Positions 9,884 through 18,045 of a stretch of DNA of 64,000 nt are shown here, piece after piece. The stretch spans positions 142,501-206,500 of the forward strand of contig NZ_JAPEOS010000002.1 of assembly GCF_026340975.1 (NCBI RefSeq), in the 5' to 3' direction. Below the pieces are notes generated by a model, which saw only the letters and a list, made by a program, of their open reading frames with translations, did not search any database and was not told where the DNA came from. Both the position numbers and the translations under genes were made by a program. The DNA is from Streptomyces sp. NBC_01214. GTDB lineage: Bacteria; Actinomycetota; Actinomycetes; Streptomycetales; Streptomycetaceae. Numbering within the stretch: position 1 is the stretch's first letter; each line of letters begins with the position of its first letter.

Positions 9884-10696
9884 TCAGCGGGCGTCTTCGG
9901 GGAGGAGGCGGGCCAGGGTGCGCACCGCCCGGTACTGGAGCGTCTTGATGGCGCCCTCGTTCTTCCCCATCACCCGGGCCGTCTCGGCGACCGAGAGGCC
10001 CTGCAGGAAGCGCAGGGTCACGCACTCCTGCTGCTGTGGATTGAGCTTGCGCACGGCCTCCAGGAGGGCCGCGTTGGAGAGGGACTCCAGGACGGAGTCC
10101 TCGGGGCTGCGCTCGACCTCGTTCGCGTCGAGCATCTCGCCGGTGGTGACCTCCAGCCGGAAGCGGCTGGACTTGAAGTGGTCCGCCACCAGGTTGCGGG
10201 CGATCGTCACGAGCCAGGCGCCGAAGTCGCGGCCCTGCCAGGTGAAGGTGGAGATTCGGCGCAGGGCGCGCAGGAACGTCTCGCTGGTGAGGTCCTCCGC
10301 GGTCGCCTTGCCGCCGACGCGGTAGTAGATGTACCGGTAGACCGTGTCGCTGTACTGGTCGTAGAGGCGACCGAAGGCCTCGGCCTCGCCCGCCTGGGCG
10401 CGTTCGACCAGGTCCATCATGCGGGCCTGGTCGCTGTCCGCCGTGGGGCGGCGGTGGGTGGTCTGGGTGCCGGTGCCGGAGGCGTTCGAGCCGCCGGCGG
10501 CGCGACCTCGTCTGCCCACCGTCGCGCCGCCGTCGGTCAGGGCATAGCAAGGACCGGCCGGGCCGAAGCCGGCAGGGACCGCGGCGGCGAAGGCGGGGGC
10601 GGCGTACGCGGTGGGGACGAAGCCGCGCAGGTGGTCGAGGACCGTTGCGCGCAGCTGAGCCAGGCCCGAGGCGTCAACCCCGACAGGTGGGTACAC
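9884..10696 (-). CDS. bldN: ECF sigma factor BldN with N-terminal pro-sequence
   Basis: A 270-residue extracytoplasmic-function sigma factor needed for aerial development; it drives chaplin and rodlin genes in characterised species. Sigma region 2 begins near residue 90 (LYDQYSDTVYRYIYYRV) and region 4 is at about 215-265 (LNPQQQECVTLRFLQGLSVAETARVMGKNEGAIKT). The first 85 or so residues (MYPPVGVDASGLAQLRATVL) are an unusual extension; in S. coelicolor this pro-sequence is cleaved off. GTG start with GGGAG just upstream. About 360 bp without a gene precedes it and should hold its promoter. Confidence 0.95.
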   Translation of the reverse strand: MYPPVGVDASGLAQLRATVLDHLRGFVPTAYAAPAFAAAVPAGFGPAGPCYALTDGGATVGRRGRAAGGSNASGTGTQTTHRRPTADSDQARMMDLVERAQAGEAEAFGRLYDQYSDTVYRYIYYRVGGKATAEDLTSETFLRALRRISTFTWQGRDFGAWLVTIARNLVADHFKSSRFRLEVTTGEMLDANEVERSPEDSVLESLSNAALLEAVRKLNPQQQECVTLRFLQGLSVAETARVMGKNEGAIKTLQYRAVRTLARLLPEDAR

Positions 10697-11024
10697 GGGA
10701 CTCCCAGAGGCAGAGCTTCCATCACGTGCAGTGCGGAACCGTTCACCCGTCGTGGCGACAGATGGCCGGTGGCATGCGTTTGAGGAGAATAACGCTTCGT
10801 ACAGGCGGCGCTACACCCAGTTGCTCAAATCACCGGTTCCGACACATCTGTTGCGTGTCGAAGGCATATTCAGTCGCAGTTGGTGATCGATTCTTGATCG
10901 CTTGGATACGCGGAATGGACGCTTCCAAGTGATCCCGTGACCGAGTCGGGCATGCCGGAGTGCCGCGCCGGGGGCGTGGGTAGGGGTGCGCGAAGGGCCG
11001 GGCAGGGCTGCGGTCCGGGCGGGT

Positions 11025-11044
11025 CCGGGGCTCTTGGGCCCCGG
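11025..11044 (-). terminator. Probable terminator of the HAD-IB gene
   Basis: A short GC hairpin, CCGGGGC / GCCCCGG with a six-base loop, sits right after the 3' end of the minus-strand HAD gene. It lies in the 10697-11055 gene-free stretch. That stretch also contains a CGACAC/GTGTCG inverted repeat near 10836-10860, and I see no ORF in it. Confidence 0.5.
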
Positions 11045-11055
11045 GCCTGGTGTTG

Positions 11056-12030
11056 TTACTTGCGGCGGCGGTGCAGGGCGATGGCCGCGGCCGCGCCGCC
11101 CGCGATCGCGCCGACGCCGGCGGCCGCCGGGACGCCGACCTTCACGGCCTTGCGGCCGGTCCGATAGTCGCGCAGTCGCCAGTCGTTGGTGCGGGCATGC
11201 TTGCGCAGTTTTGTATCGGGATTGATCGCGTACGGATGTCCGACCAGTGACAGCATCGGGATGTCGTTGTGTGAATCGCTGTACGCGGCGCAGCGTTCGA
11301 GGTCGAGCCCCTCGGCGGCGGCCAGGGCGCGGACCGCCTCCGCCTTCGCGGGGCCGTGCAGCGGTTCGCCGACCAGGCGGCCGGTGTAGATCCCGTCGAC
11401 GGACTCGGCGACGGTGCCCAGGGCCCCGGTCAGGCCGAGGCGGCGGGCGATGATCGTGGCCGTCTCCACGGGGGCGGCGGTGACCAGCCACACCTTCTGG
11501 CCGGCGTCGAGGTGGGCCTGCGCCAGGGCGCGGGTGCCCGGCCAGATCCGCTCGGCCATGTACTCGTCGTAGATCTCCTCGCCGATCGACATCAGCTCGG
11601 AGACCTTGTGGCCCTTGACGATGGACAGGGCGCTGTCGCGGGCGTCCTGCATGTGCTCGGGGTCCTCGACTCCGGCGAGCCGGAACCAGGCCTGCTGCCA
11701 GGCGAAGCGGGCGAGCTCGCGGCGCTGGAAGAACTCGCGCTTGTAGAGGCCGCGTCCGAAGTGGAAGATCGCGGCGCCCTGCATGACGGTGTTGTCGAGG
11801 TCGAAGAAGGCCGCGGCGAGGTCGTCGCCGGCGACCGGGAAGACGGGTTCGTCCGGGGTCTGCTCCGGGCCCTCTTCGGCGAGGGCTTCCGGTTCCGTTT
11901 CGGGTTCGGTGAGCGCTGGGGCCTCGGCCAGAGCGGTCTTGCGGGCGGCCTCGGCCGAGGCCTCGCCCGCCAGCACGCTGCGTGCGGTGGCGGAGCGCCG
12001 ACGAGGGGGGAGCCATCCGAGAGCGGCCAT
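11056..12030 (-). CDS. HAD-IB family phosphatase (SerB-like)
   Basis: A 324-residue protein with an acidic, disordered N-terminal part (about 25-60, rich in Glu/Pro). The HAD domain follows: motif I AFFDLDNTVMQG, motif II LVTAAP, motif III lysine in the GPAKAEAV region and motif IV AYSDSHNDIPML. This is the SerB/HAD-IB arrangement seen in bacterial lysophosphatidate- or phosphoserine-type phosphatases. A C-terminal hydrophobic glycine/alanine segment plus HRRRK suggests a membrane anchor. The exact substrate is unknown. The gene is divergent from the glutaredoxin gene. Confidence 0.85.
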   Translation of the reverse strand: MAALGWLPPRRRSATARSVLAGEASAEAARKTALAEAPALTEPETEPEALAEEGPEQTPDEPVFPVAGDDLAAAFFDLDNTVMQGAAIFHFGRGLYKREFFQRRELARFAWQQAWFRLAGVEDPEHMQDARDSALSIVKGHKVSELMSIGEEIYDEYMAERIWPGTRALAQAHLDAGQKVWLVTAAPVETATIIARRLGLTGALGTVAESVDGIYTGRLVGEPLHGPAKAEAVRALAAAEGLDLERCAAYSDSHNDIPMLSLVGHPYAINPDTKLRKHARTNDWRLRDYRTGRKAVKVGVPAAAGVGAIAGGAAAAIALHRRRK

Positions 12031-12137
12031 GACGCGAGCATAGCCACTGTGTTCGGGAGTTCCCGAACCGATGGGATGCAGGGGCGTGAACTCTTCGGGG
12101 CGCTGCTGTTACGCGGGGGCGCGGGAGAATGGGTGGC

Positions 12138-12416
12138 ATGAGCCCTTTGTTGCGCCGTAAAGAAAAGAAGAGTCCCGGCGAGCGGACGGTGACGCTCATC
12201 GGGAAGCCGGGGTGTCACCTGTGCGACGAGGCGGAGGAGGTGGTCGCGAAGGTGTGCGCCGAGACGGGTGCGCAGTGGGAGAAGAAGGACATCTCACAGG
12301 ACGAGGAGCTCTATCGGCGGCACTGGGAGCAGATTCCGGTCGTGCTCGTGGACGGCGAGCAGCACACCTTCTGGCGGGTGAACCCCGACCGGCTCCGGCG
12401 GGCGTTGGGGGCCTGA
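12138..12416 (+). CDS. Glutaredoxin-like protein
   Basis: A 92-residue thioredoxin-fold protein. Basic N-terminal residues are followed by VTLIGKPGCHLCDEAEEVV, the DUF836/glutaredoxin active site CHLC, and the cis-Pro region IPVVLVDGEQH. It should reduce disulfides or mixed disulfides in the cytosol. The location just upstream of the redox sensor gene rex is conserved in streptomycetes. An in-frame ATG at 12129 could add three residues; no Shine-Dalgarno clearly separates the two. Confidence 0.88.
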   Translation: MSPLLRRKEKKSPGERTVTLIGKPGCHLCDEAEEVVAKVCAETGAQWEKKDISQDEELYRRHWEQIPVVLVDGEQHTFWRVNPDRLRRALGA

Positions 12417-12554
12417 CCCTCCCCCCGGTTACCATCATGGGCGATTTATGGGGTCTCGGGGGCGTATCTGTGAGGAGTGTGCACGGTTTTGCCCCCTTTC
12501 GGATTTGAACGGGTTCGACGTGCCGATGGTTCCGGCTTTACGTGCCGGAGTTGC

Positions 12555-12568
12555 GTGACCCCGGTCAC
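12555..12568 (+). promoter_or_regulatory. Palindrome resembling a Crp site
   Basis: GTGACCCCGGTCAC is an exact 14-bp palindrome about 28 bp before the Rex operator. It fits the GTG(N6)GNCAC pattern described for Streptomyces Crp. Function is inferred from the pattern only. Confidence 0.35.
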
Positions 12569-12595
12569 TTTGGGCGGACAAACCGGACACAATCT

Positions 12596-12613
12596 TTGTG
12601 CACGCGTTCACAA
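12596..12613 (+). promoter_or_regulatory. Rex operator (ROP) upstream of rex-hem
   Basis: TTGTGCACGCGTTCACAA matches the published Rex operator consensus TTGTGAANNNNTTCACAA except at one half-site base. It lies 77 bp before the rex start codon. Rex binds such sites when NADH/NAD+ is low and releases them when NADH rises, so this supports autoregulation of rex and control of the downstream hem genes. Confidence 0.9.
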
Positions 12614-12689
12614 AGGCATAGCCTGCTGTCGACGGGGCGGTCCTGGGACAAGTGGCCGCCTGCAGCCCCGCTCATCCCGCAGGAGCATC

Positions 12690-13496
12690 GTGGCAACTGG
12701 CCGAACTCACCGACCGGCGACCCGCAGCCGAGGTATTCCCGAGGCCACTGTCGCCCGGCTTCCGCTGTACTTGCGCGCCCTCACCGCGCTCTCCGAGCGA
12801 TCGGTGCCCACGGTGTCCTCCGAGGAGCTCGCTGCCGCTGCCGGAGTCAACTCCGCGAAGCTGCGCAAGGACTTCTCGTACCTCGGTTCCTACGGGACCC
12901 GCGGCGTCGGCTACGACGTCGAGTACCTCGTCTACCAGATCTCCCGCGAGCTCGGTCTGACCCAGGACTGGCCGGTCGTCATCGTCGGCATCGGTAACCT
13001 CGGCGCCGCCCTCGCCAACTACGGCGGTTTCTCCGCGCGCGGCTTCCGCGTCGCTGCCCTCATCGACGCCGACCCGGCGATGGCCGGCAAGCCCGTCGCC
13101 GGCATGTCCGTGCAGCACACCGATGATCTGGAGAAGATCATCTCGGAGAACGGCGTCTCGATCGGCGTGATCGCGACCCCCGCGGGCGCGGCGCAGCAGG
13201 TCAGCGAGCGGCTGATCGCGGCGGGCGTGACGTCCATCCTGAACTTCGCGCCCACCGTGCTGTCCGTGCCCGACGGCGTGGACGTGCGCAAGGTCGACCT
13301 CTCCATCGAGCTCCAGATCCTCGCCTTCCACGAGCAGCGCAAGGCCGGTGAGGAAGCGGCCGCCGCTGCCGCCGGCAGCTCCTCCGTCGGCGGCGCCGCA
13401 CCCGCCGCGGCCGTGGTGCCGCCGGCCGGGCGGACCGCAGCCGAGCAGCGCAAGGGCGGGCCCGAGGGCGACGTGCCGGCGGTGATGCCGGCATGA
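12690..13496 (+). CDS. rex: Redox-sensing transcriptional repressor Rex
   Basis: A 268-residue NADH-responsive repressor. The N-terminal winged helix is at about 1-85 (IPEATVARLPLYLRALTAL; SSEELAAAAGVNSAKLRKD). A Rossmann NAD(H)-binding domain follows (VVIVGIGNLGAALANYGG, ALIDADP) and then the C-terminal swapped helix LSIELQILAFHEQRK. An Ala/Gly-rich tail ends DVPAVMPA. The frame is open further upstream, but GTG 12690 with AGGAG 5 nt before it matches the known S. coelicolor start. Its stop overlaps hemA by ATGA. Confidence 0.97.
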   Translation: MATGRTHRPATRSRGIPEATVARLPLYLRALTALSERSVPTVSSEELAAAAGVNSAKLRKDFSYLGSYGTRGVGYDVEYLVYQISRELGLTQDWPVVIVGIGNLGAALANYGGFSARGFRVAALIDADPAMAGKPVAGMSVQHTDDLEKIISENGVSIGVIATPAGAAQQVSERLIAAGVTSILNFAPTVLSVPDGVDVRKVDLSIELQILAFHEQRKAGEEAAAAAAGSSSVGGAAPAAAVVPPAGRTAAEQRKGGPEGDVPAVMPA

Positions 13497-15232
13497 GCCT
13501 GCTCGTCGTGGGGCTGAGCCACCGCAGCGCGCCCGTGAGCGTCCTGGAGCGGGCCTCCCTGTCCGCGGACGCCAAGGTGAAGCTGCTGCACGACACCCTC
13601 GCCGCCGAACCGGCGACCGAGGCGACCGTGCTGGCCACCTGCAACCGGATCGAGCTGTACGCGGACGTGGACAAGTTCCACGCCGGCGTCGCCGAGCTGT
13701 CCACCCTGCTCGCGCAGCACAGCGGGGTCGGGCTGGAGGAGCTCACCCCGTACCTGTACGTGCACTACGAGGACCGGGCGGTGCACCACCTGTTCTCGGT
13801 GGCGTGCGGACTGGACTCGATGGTCGTGGGCGAGGGGCAGATCCTCGGTCAGATCAAGGACGCGCTGGCGCTGGGGCAGGAGTTCCACACCGCCGGGCGG
13901 CTGATCAACGACCTCTTCCAGCAGGCGCTGCGGGTCGGCAAGCGGGCGCACTCCGAGACCGGGATCGACCGGGCCGGGCAGTCGCTGGTGACCTTCGGGC
14001 TGGAGCAGCTCGCCGTGAACGTGCCGGTGGGCGAGTGGGCCGCCGGCAAGCGTGCGCTGGTCATCGGCGCCGGGTCGATGTCCTCGCTGGCCGCGGCGAC
14101 GCTGGCGCGGGTCGGGGTCGCCGAGATCGTCGTGGCGAACCGGACCGCCGACCGGGCGGAGCGGCTCGCGGAGATTCTGGTTGCCTCGGGCACCGGGGTC
14201 TCGGCGGTGGCCGTGCCGATGGCTCGGGTCGCCGATGAACTGACACGAGTCGACGTGGTCGTCTCGTGCACCGGTGCCACGGGGCTCGTGCTGAGCGCCG
14301 ACGACGTGCTCGCCGCCGTCTCCTGGGGCGCGGGTGGGCTCGCGCCGGCGGAGCAGGACGAGGCCGGGGCTGCGCCCCAGGCCTCCCAGGGGCTCCGCCC
14401 CCGGACCCCCGCGCCCCAATCTCCCCCAGCTGCCGCCGGGAGGGGCACCCTGGCGGGGCTGGACCCCGACGTCGTGGCCCGGTTGGCCGCCGCTGCGCAG
14501 ACGCACGGGCGGATCGCCGATGCCGGGGCCGTGCGGACCATCTCCGGGGCCGTCGAGGCCGACGGGTGCCCCGTCGGACCGGACGGGCGCGCCGCGCTGA
14601 CCGGAGTCGACGCCAACTCCCTCGAACTGCACGGGACCTGGGCCGACCAGGGCGAGGCCGCCGCACAGCGGCAGCCCCGCAGGAGCACCCGTACGCAGGC
14701 CCACGCGACCACCGTCCGGCTCGCGCTGCTCGACCTGGCCATGCCCAGGGACATCGACGCGGCCGTGCACCGGATCCCGGGCGTCCGGCTCGTGGACATC
14801 GAGTCGCTCGCGGAGGCGTCCGCCGACGCCCCGATGGCGGCCGACATCGACGCCGTACGCGGGATAGTCGCCCAGGAAGTGGCGGCCTTCGGGGCGGCAC
14901 AGCGGGCCGCCCACATCACGCCCACCGTCGTCGCCCTGCGCGCCATGGCGGCCGAGGTCGTGGCCATGGAAGTGGCGCGGCTCGACGGGCGCGTGCCCGA
15001 CCTCGACGAACGGCAGCGTGCCGAGGTCACCCAGACCGTGCGCCGCGTGGTGGACAAGCTCCTCCACGCGCCGACCGTGCGCGTCAAGCAGCTGGCGAGC
15101 GAGCCCGGCGGCGCCGGGTACGCGGACGCACTGCGCGAACTCTTCGACCTCGACCCTCAGACGGTTGCTTCCGTCAGCCGGGCGGACGCGGCCGATCCGA
15201 TGAACGACGACGACCCAGGACGGGCATCATGA
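13493..15232 (+). CDS. hemA: Glutamyl-tRNA reductase HemA, with a large insert
   Basis: Makes glutamate-1-semialdehyde from glutamyl-tRNA with NADPH, the first step of the C5 heme pathway. Catalytic Cys50 lies in ATCNRIELYA, substrate/tRNA motif GLDSMVVGEGQILGQIK near 107-123, the NADPH Rossmann motif VIGAGSMSSLAA near 186, and a C-terminal dimerisation helix (PTVVALRAMAAEV). At 579 residues it is about 150 longer than most HemA. The extra part, roughly residues 283-405, splits the nucleotide-binding domain. Streptomyces HemA commonly has such an insert; see the separate repeat entry. Confidence 0.96.
   Translation: MSLLVVGLSHRSAPVSVLERASLSADAKVKLLHDTLAAEPATEATVLATCNRIELYADVDKFHAGVAELSTLLAQHSGVGLEELTPYLYVHYEDRAVHHLFSVACGLDSMVVGEGQILGQIKDALALGQEFHTAGRLINDLFQQALRVGKRAHSETGIDRAGQSLVTFGLEQLAVNVPVGEWAAGKRALVIGAGSMSSLAAATLARVGVAEIVVANRTADRAERLAEILVASGTGVSAVAVPMARVADELTRVDVVVSCTGATGLVLSADDVLAAVSWGAGGLAPAEQDEAGAAPQASQGLRPRTPAPQSPPAAAGRGTLAGLDPDVVARLAAAAQTHGRIADAGAVRTISGAVEADGCPVGPDGRAALTGVDANSLELHGTWADQGEAAAQRQPRRSTRTQAHATTVRLALLDLAMPRDIDAAVHRIPGVRLVDIESLAEASADAPMAADIDAVRGIVAQEVAAFGAAQRAAHITPTVVALRAMAAEVVAMEVARLDGRVPDLDERQRAEVTQTVRRVVDKLLHAPTVRVKQLASEPGGAGYADALRELFDLDPQTVASVSRADAADPMNDDDPGRAS
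14360..14452 (+). repeat. Streptomyces-type palindromic repeat inside hemA
   Basis: GGGGCTCCGCCCCCGGACCC and flanking AGGCCGGGGCTGCGCCCCAGGC are the hallmark of a dispersed, normally intergenic Streptomyces repeat. CTCCCCCAGCTGCCGCCGGG follows. Here it is read in frame as a Pro/Ala-rich linker (GLRPRTPAPQSPPAAAG) at about residues 289-320 of HemA. Recognition is from memory of many Streptomyces intergenic regions. Confidence 0.6.
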
Positions 15233-16197
15233 ACACACGTCCCGACCAGCCGCTGCGGCTCGGTACGCGGCGGAGCAAGCTGGCCATGTCCCAGTCGGGG
15301 CACGTCGCCGACGCGGTACGGGCCGTCACCGGCCGGGCCGTCGAGCTCGTGGAGATCACGACCTACGGCGACGTCTCGCGCGAGCACCTCTCGCAGATCG
15401 GCGGGACGGGCGTGTTCGTCACGGCCCTGCGCGACGCGCTGCTGCGCGGCGAGGTCGACTTCGCCGTGCACTCGCTGAAGGACCTGCCGACCGCGCAGCC
15501 CGACGACCTCGTGATCGCGGCCATGCCGCGCCGCGAGGACCCGCGGGACGCGCTCGTCGCCCGGGACGGGCTGACCTTCGAGCAGCTGCCCGACGGTGCC
15601 CGGATCGGCACCGGCTCGACCCGGCGCACCGCCCAGCTCAACCACCTGGCGCTGTCGCTCGGCAAGCGGATCGAGACGGTGCCCATCCGCGGCAACGTCG
15701 ACACCCGGATCGGCTTCGTCCACGACGGTGAGCTCGACGCCGTCGTCCTGGCCGCCGCCGGTCTGAACCGGATCGGCCGCGGTGACGAAGCGACCGACCT
15801 GCTGTCCGTCGACAGCGTCCTGCCGGCCCCCGGCCAGGGCGCCCTGGCCGTGGAGTGCCTCGCGTCCGACACGGACCTCGTCGCCGCGCTCGGTCAACTC
15901 GACGACCCGCACACCCGGGCCGCCGTGACCGCCGAGCGTTCCCTGCTCGCCGCCCTGGAGGCAGGTTGCAGCGCACCCGTGGGCGCGTTCGCCGACCTTC
16001 TGGCGGACGGGGAGATTGTCAATGAAATGCGCCTGCGCGGCGTCGTCGGAACCCTCGACGGCACGACGCTGGTGCAGCTGTCCACCACCGGTCCCGTGCC
16101 CCAGTCGTACGACGAGGCCATGGCGCTCGGCCGCGAACTCGCGGACGAGATGCTGGCCAAGGGCGCGGCCGGTCTGATGGGGGAGCGATCGCTTTGA
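15229..16197 (+). CDS. hemC: Hydroxymethylbilane synthase (porphobilinogen deaminase)
   Basis: Polymerises four porphobilinogen units to hydroxymethylbilane. This 322-residue protein shows LGTRRSKLAMSQS at the N-terminus, the catalytic Asp85 in HSLKDLPT, RIGTGSTRR, IRGNVDTR, and Cys247 in EAGCSAPVGAF, to which the dipyrromethane cofactor is attached. The ATG overlaps the hemA stop (ATGA), so the two are translationally coupled. Confidence 0.97.
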   Translation: MNTRPDQPLRLGTRRSKLAMSQSGHVADAVRAVTGRAVELVEITTYGDVSREHLSQIGGTGVFVTALRDALLRGEVDFAVHSLKDLPTAQPDDLVIAAMPRREDPRDALVARDGLTFEQLPDGARIGTGSTRRTAQLNHLALSLGKRIETVPIRGNVDTRIGFVHDGELDAVVLAAAGLNRIGRGDEATDLLSVDSVLPAPGQGALAVECLASDTDLVAALGQLDDPHTRAAVTAERSLLAALEAGCSAPVGAFADLLADGEIVNEMRLRGVVGTLDGTTLVQLSTTGPVPQSYDEAMALGRELADEMLAKGAAGLMGERSL

Positions 16198-17861
16198 ACC
16201 CCTCAATTCCGACCACCTCCGCCTATCCGGCCGTCGCCGCCCACGGACGCGTCACCTTCCTCGGTGCCGGCCCGGGCGACCCGGGTCTGCTGACGTTGCG
16301 CGCCGTCGAGGCGCTCGCCGCCGCGGACGTACTGATCGCGGAGCCCGAGGTGCTCGAGGTCGTGCGGACTCATGCGCGGGCGAACGTCGACACGCCGCAG
16401 CTGACGATTGCTGATGAAGTGTCAGCAGCCGCCGGGGTCCCGGTGATCCGGGACGCGGCCAATCTTGTCATGGAGGCCGCACGCTCCGGCAGGCGGGTCG
16501 TGCGTGCCGTCACGGGCGACCCCGGGCTCGACGGCAACGCCGCCGAGGAGATGCTCGTCTGCGCCACCGCCGGCATCCCCTTCGAGGTGGTGCCCGGTGT
16601 CGCGACCGCGGTGGGCGTGCCCGCGTACGCCGGTGTCCCGCTGCGCGACAAGCAGGGCGCGGACGTGCGGTTCGTCGACGCGAAGACCGCCTCGGCGCGC
16701 TGCTGGAGCGAGGTCGGCGCGAGCGACGGCATCCTCGTCGTGTCCGCGACGCTGGAGACCGTCCCGGCAGCCGCCGCCGAGCTGGTGAGCGCCGGGCGCA
16801 AGCCCGACACCCCGCTGACCGTGACCGTCGCCGGTACCACCACGCGGCAGCGGACCTGGTGCGCGACGCTGGGCACCATCGCCCAGGTGTTCAAGCAGGG
16901 CAAGGTGCTCCCCTCGCCCGAGGGCGCCCGGCCCGTCATAGCCGTGGTCGGTGAGCACAGCGCCGCCGCGCGGCGCGAGGACCTGTCCTGGTTCGAGTCG
17001 AAGCCGCTGTTCGGCTGGCGGGTCCTCGTACCGCGCACCAAGGAGCAGGCCGCTTCGCTCTCCGACCAGCTGCGTTCGTACGGTGCGGTGCCCCACGAGG
17101 TGCCGACCATCGCCGTGGAACCGCCGCGCACCCCGCAGCAGATGGAGCGCGCGGTGAAGGGCCTGGTGACGGGCCGCTACGAGTGGATCGCCTTCACCTC
17201 GGTCAACGCGGTGAAGGCCGTCCGCGAGAAGTTCGAGGAGTACGGTCTCGACGCGCGCGCCTTCGCGGGCATCAAGGTCGCCGCGGTGGGCGAGCAGACC
17301 GCCGCCGCACTCGTGGAGTTCGGCGTGAAGCCGGACCTGGTGCCCAGCGGTGAGCAGTCCGCGGCCGGACTGCTGGAGGACTGGCCGCCGTACGACCCGG
17401 TCTTCGACCCGATCGACCGGGTGTTCCTGCCGCGGGCCGACATCGCGACCGAGACGCTGGTCGCCGGGCTGATCGAGCTCGGGTGGGAGGTCGACGACGT
17501 CACCGCCTACCGGACGGTCCGCGCGTCGCCGCCGCCGGCGGACACGCGCGAGGCGATCAAGGGCGGCGGCTTCGACGCCGTTCTCTTCACGTCCTCGTCC
17601 ACGGTCCGCAACCTGGTCGGCATCGCCGGGAAGCCGCACAACGTGACCGTCATCGCCTGTATCGGGCCGGCGACGGCCAAGACGGCGGAGGAGCACGGGC
17701 TGCGCGTGGACGTACTGTCCCCGGAGCCGTCGGTGTCGAAGCTGGCGGAGGCCCTCGCCGAGTACGGTGCGGCGCGCCGCGAGGCGGCCAAGGAGGCCGG
17801 CGAGACGGTGTTCCGGCCGAGCGAGCGACGGCCGGGGGCGCGGCGGCGTCGTACCACGTGA
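16194..17861 (+). CDS. Fused uroporphyrinogen-III C-methyltransferase / uroporphyrinogen-III synthase
   Basis: A 555-residue two-domain enzyme. Residues about 15-255 form a SAM-dependent methyltransferase-like (CobA/SUMT) domain with VTFLGAGPGDPGLLTLRAVE and VVPGVATAVGVPAYAGVPL. Residues about 270-535 form HemD (GWRVLVPRTKEQAASL; FTSVNAVKAVREK; CIGPATAKTAEEHGL), which cyclises hydroxymethylbilane. In this actinobacterial fusion the methyltransferase half often lacks strong activity. The TTG start overlaps hemC's stop (TTGA). A basic tail ends the protein. Confidence 0.94.
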   Translation: MNPSIPTTSAYPAVAAHGRVTFLGAGPGDPGLLTLRAVEALAAADVLIAEPEVLEVVRTHARANVDTPQLTIADEVSAAAGVPVIRDAANLVMEAARSGRRVVRAVTGDPGLDGNAAEEMLVCATAGIPFEVVPGVATAVGVPAYAGVPLRDKQGADVRFVDAKTASARCWSEVGASDGILVVSATLETVPAAAAELVSAGRKPDTPLTVTVAGTTTRQRTWCATLGTIAQVFKQGKVLPSPEGARPVIAVVGEHSAAARREDLSWFESKPLFGWRVLVPRTKEQAASLSDQLRSYGAVPHEVPTIAVEPPRTPQQMERAVKGLVTGRYEWIAFTSVNAVKAVREKFEEYGLDARAFAGIKVAAVGEQTAAALVEFGVKPDLVPSGEQSAAGLLEDWPPYDPVFDPIDRVFLPRADIATETLVAGLIELGWEVDDVTAYRTVRASPPPADTREAIKGGGFDAVLFTSSSTVRNLVGIAGKPHNVTVIACIGPATAKTAEEHGLRVDVLSPEPSVSKLAEALAEYGAARREAAKEAGETVFRPSERRPGARRRRTT

Positions 17862-17903
17862 GCGGATTACGGCCGGACGGATTACGGCCGGCGGAACGGG
17901 TGA

Positions 17904-17940
17904 GGGGCCCGGGTGCGGAGGAAAGCCGCACCCGGGCCCC
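17904..17940 (+). terminator. Terminator of the rex-hem operon
   Basis: Perfect 15-bp arms GGGGCCCGGGTGCGG / CCGCACCCGGGCCCC around a seven-base loop, then TT. A 15-bp tandem CGGATTACGGCCGGA/C (17863-17892) sits just before it. Confidence 0.88.
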
Positions 17941-18045
17941 TTCGTCCGTCCGGCCCCGGTCATCCGTTGTGCGACGGGGCCCCGCCCGGAAAGGATCACC
18001 GCCGGACGGGGGCGCGTGGACGGGGTGCGGGGGACGGGGGAGCGA

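Noticed and set aside
13019..15067. 682-codon minus-strand ORF over rex and hemA
   Set aside because: Antisense shadow; the plus-strand hemA and rex are certain.
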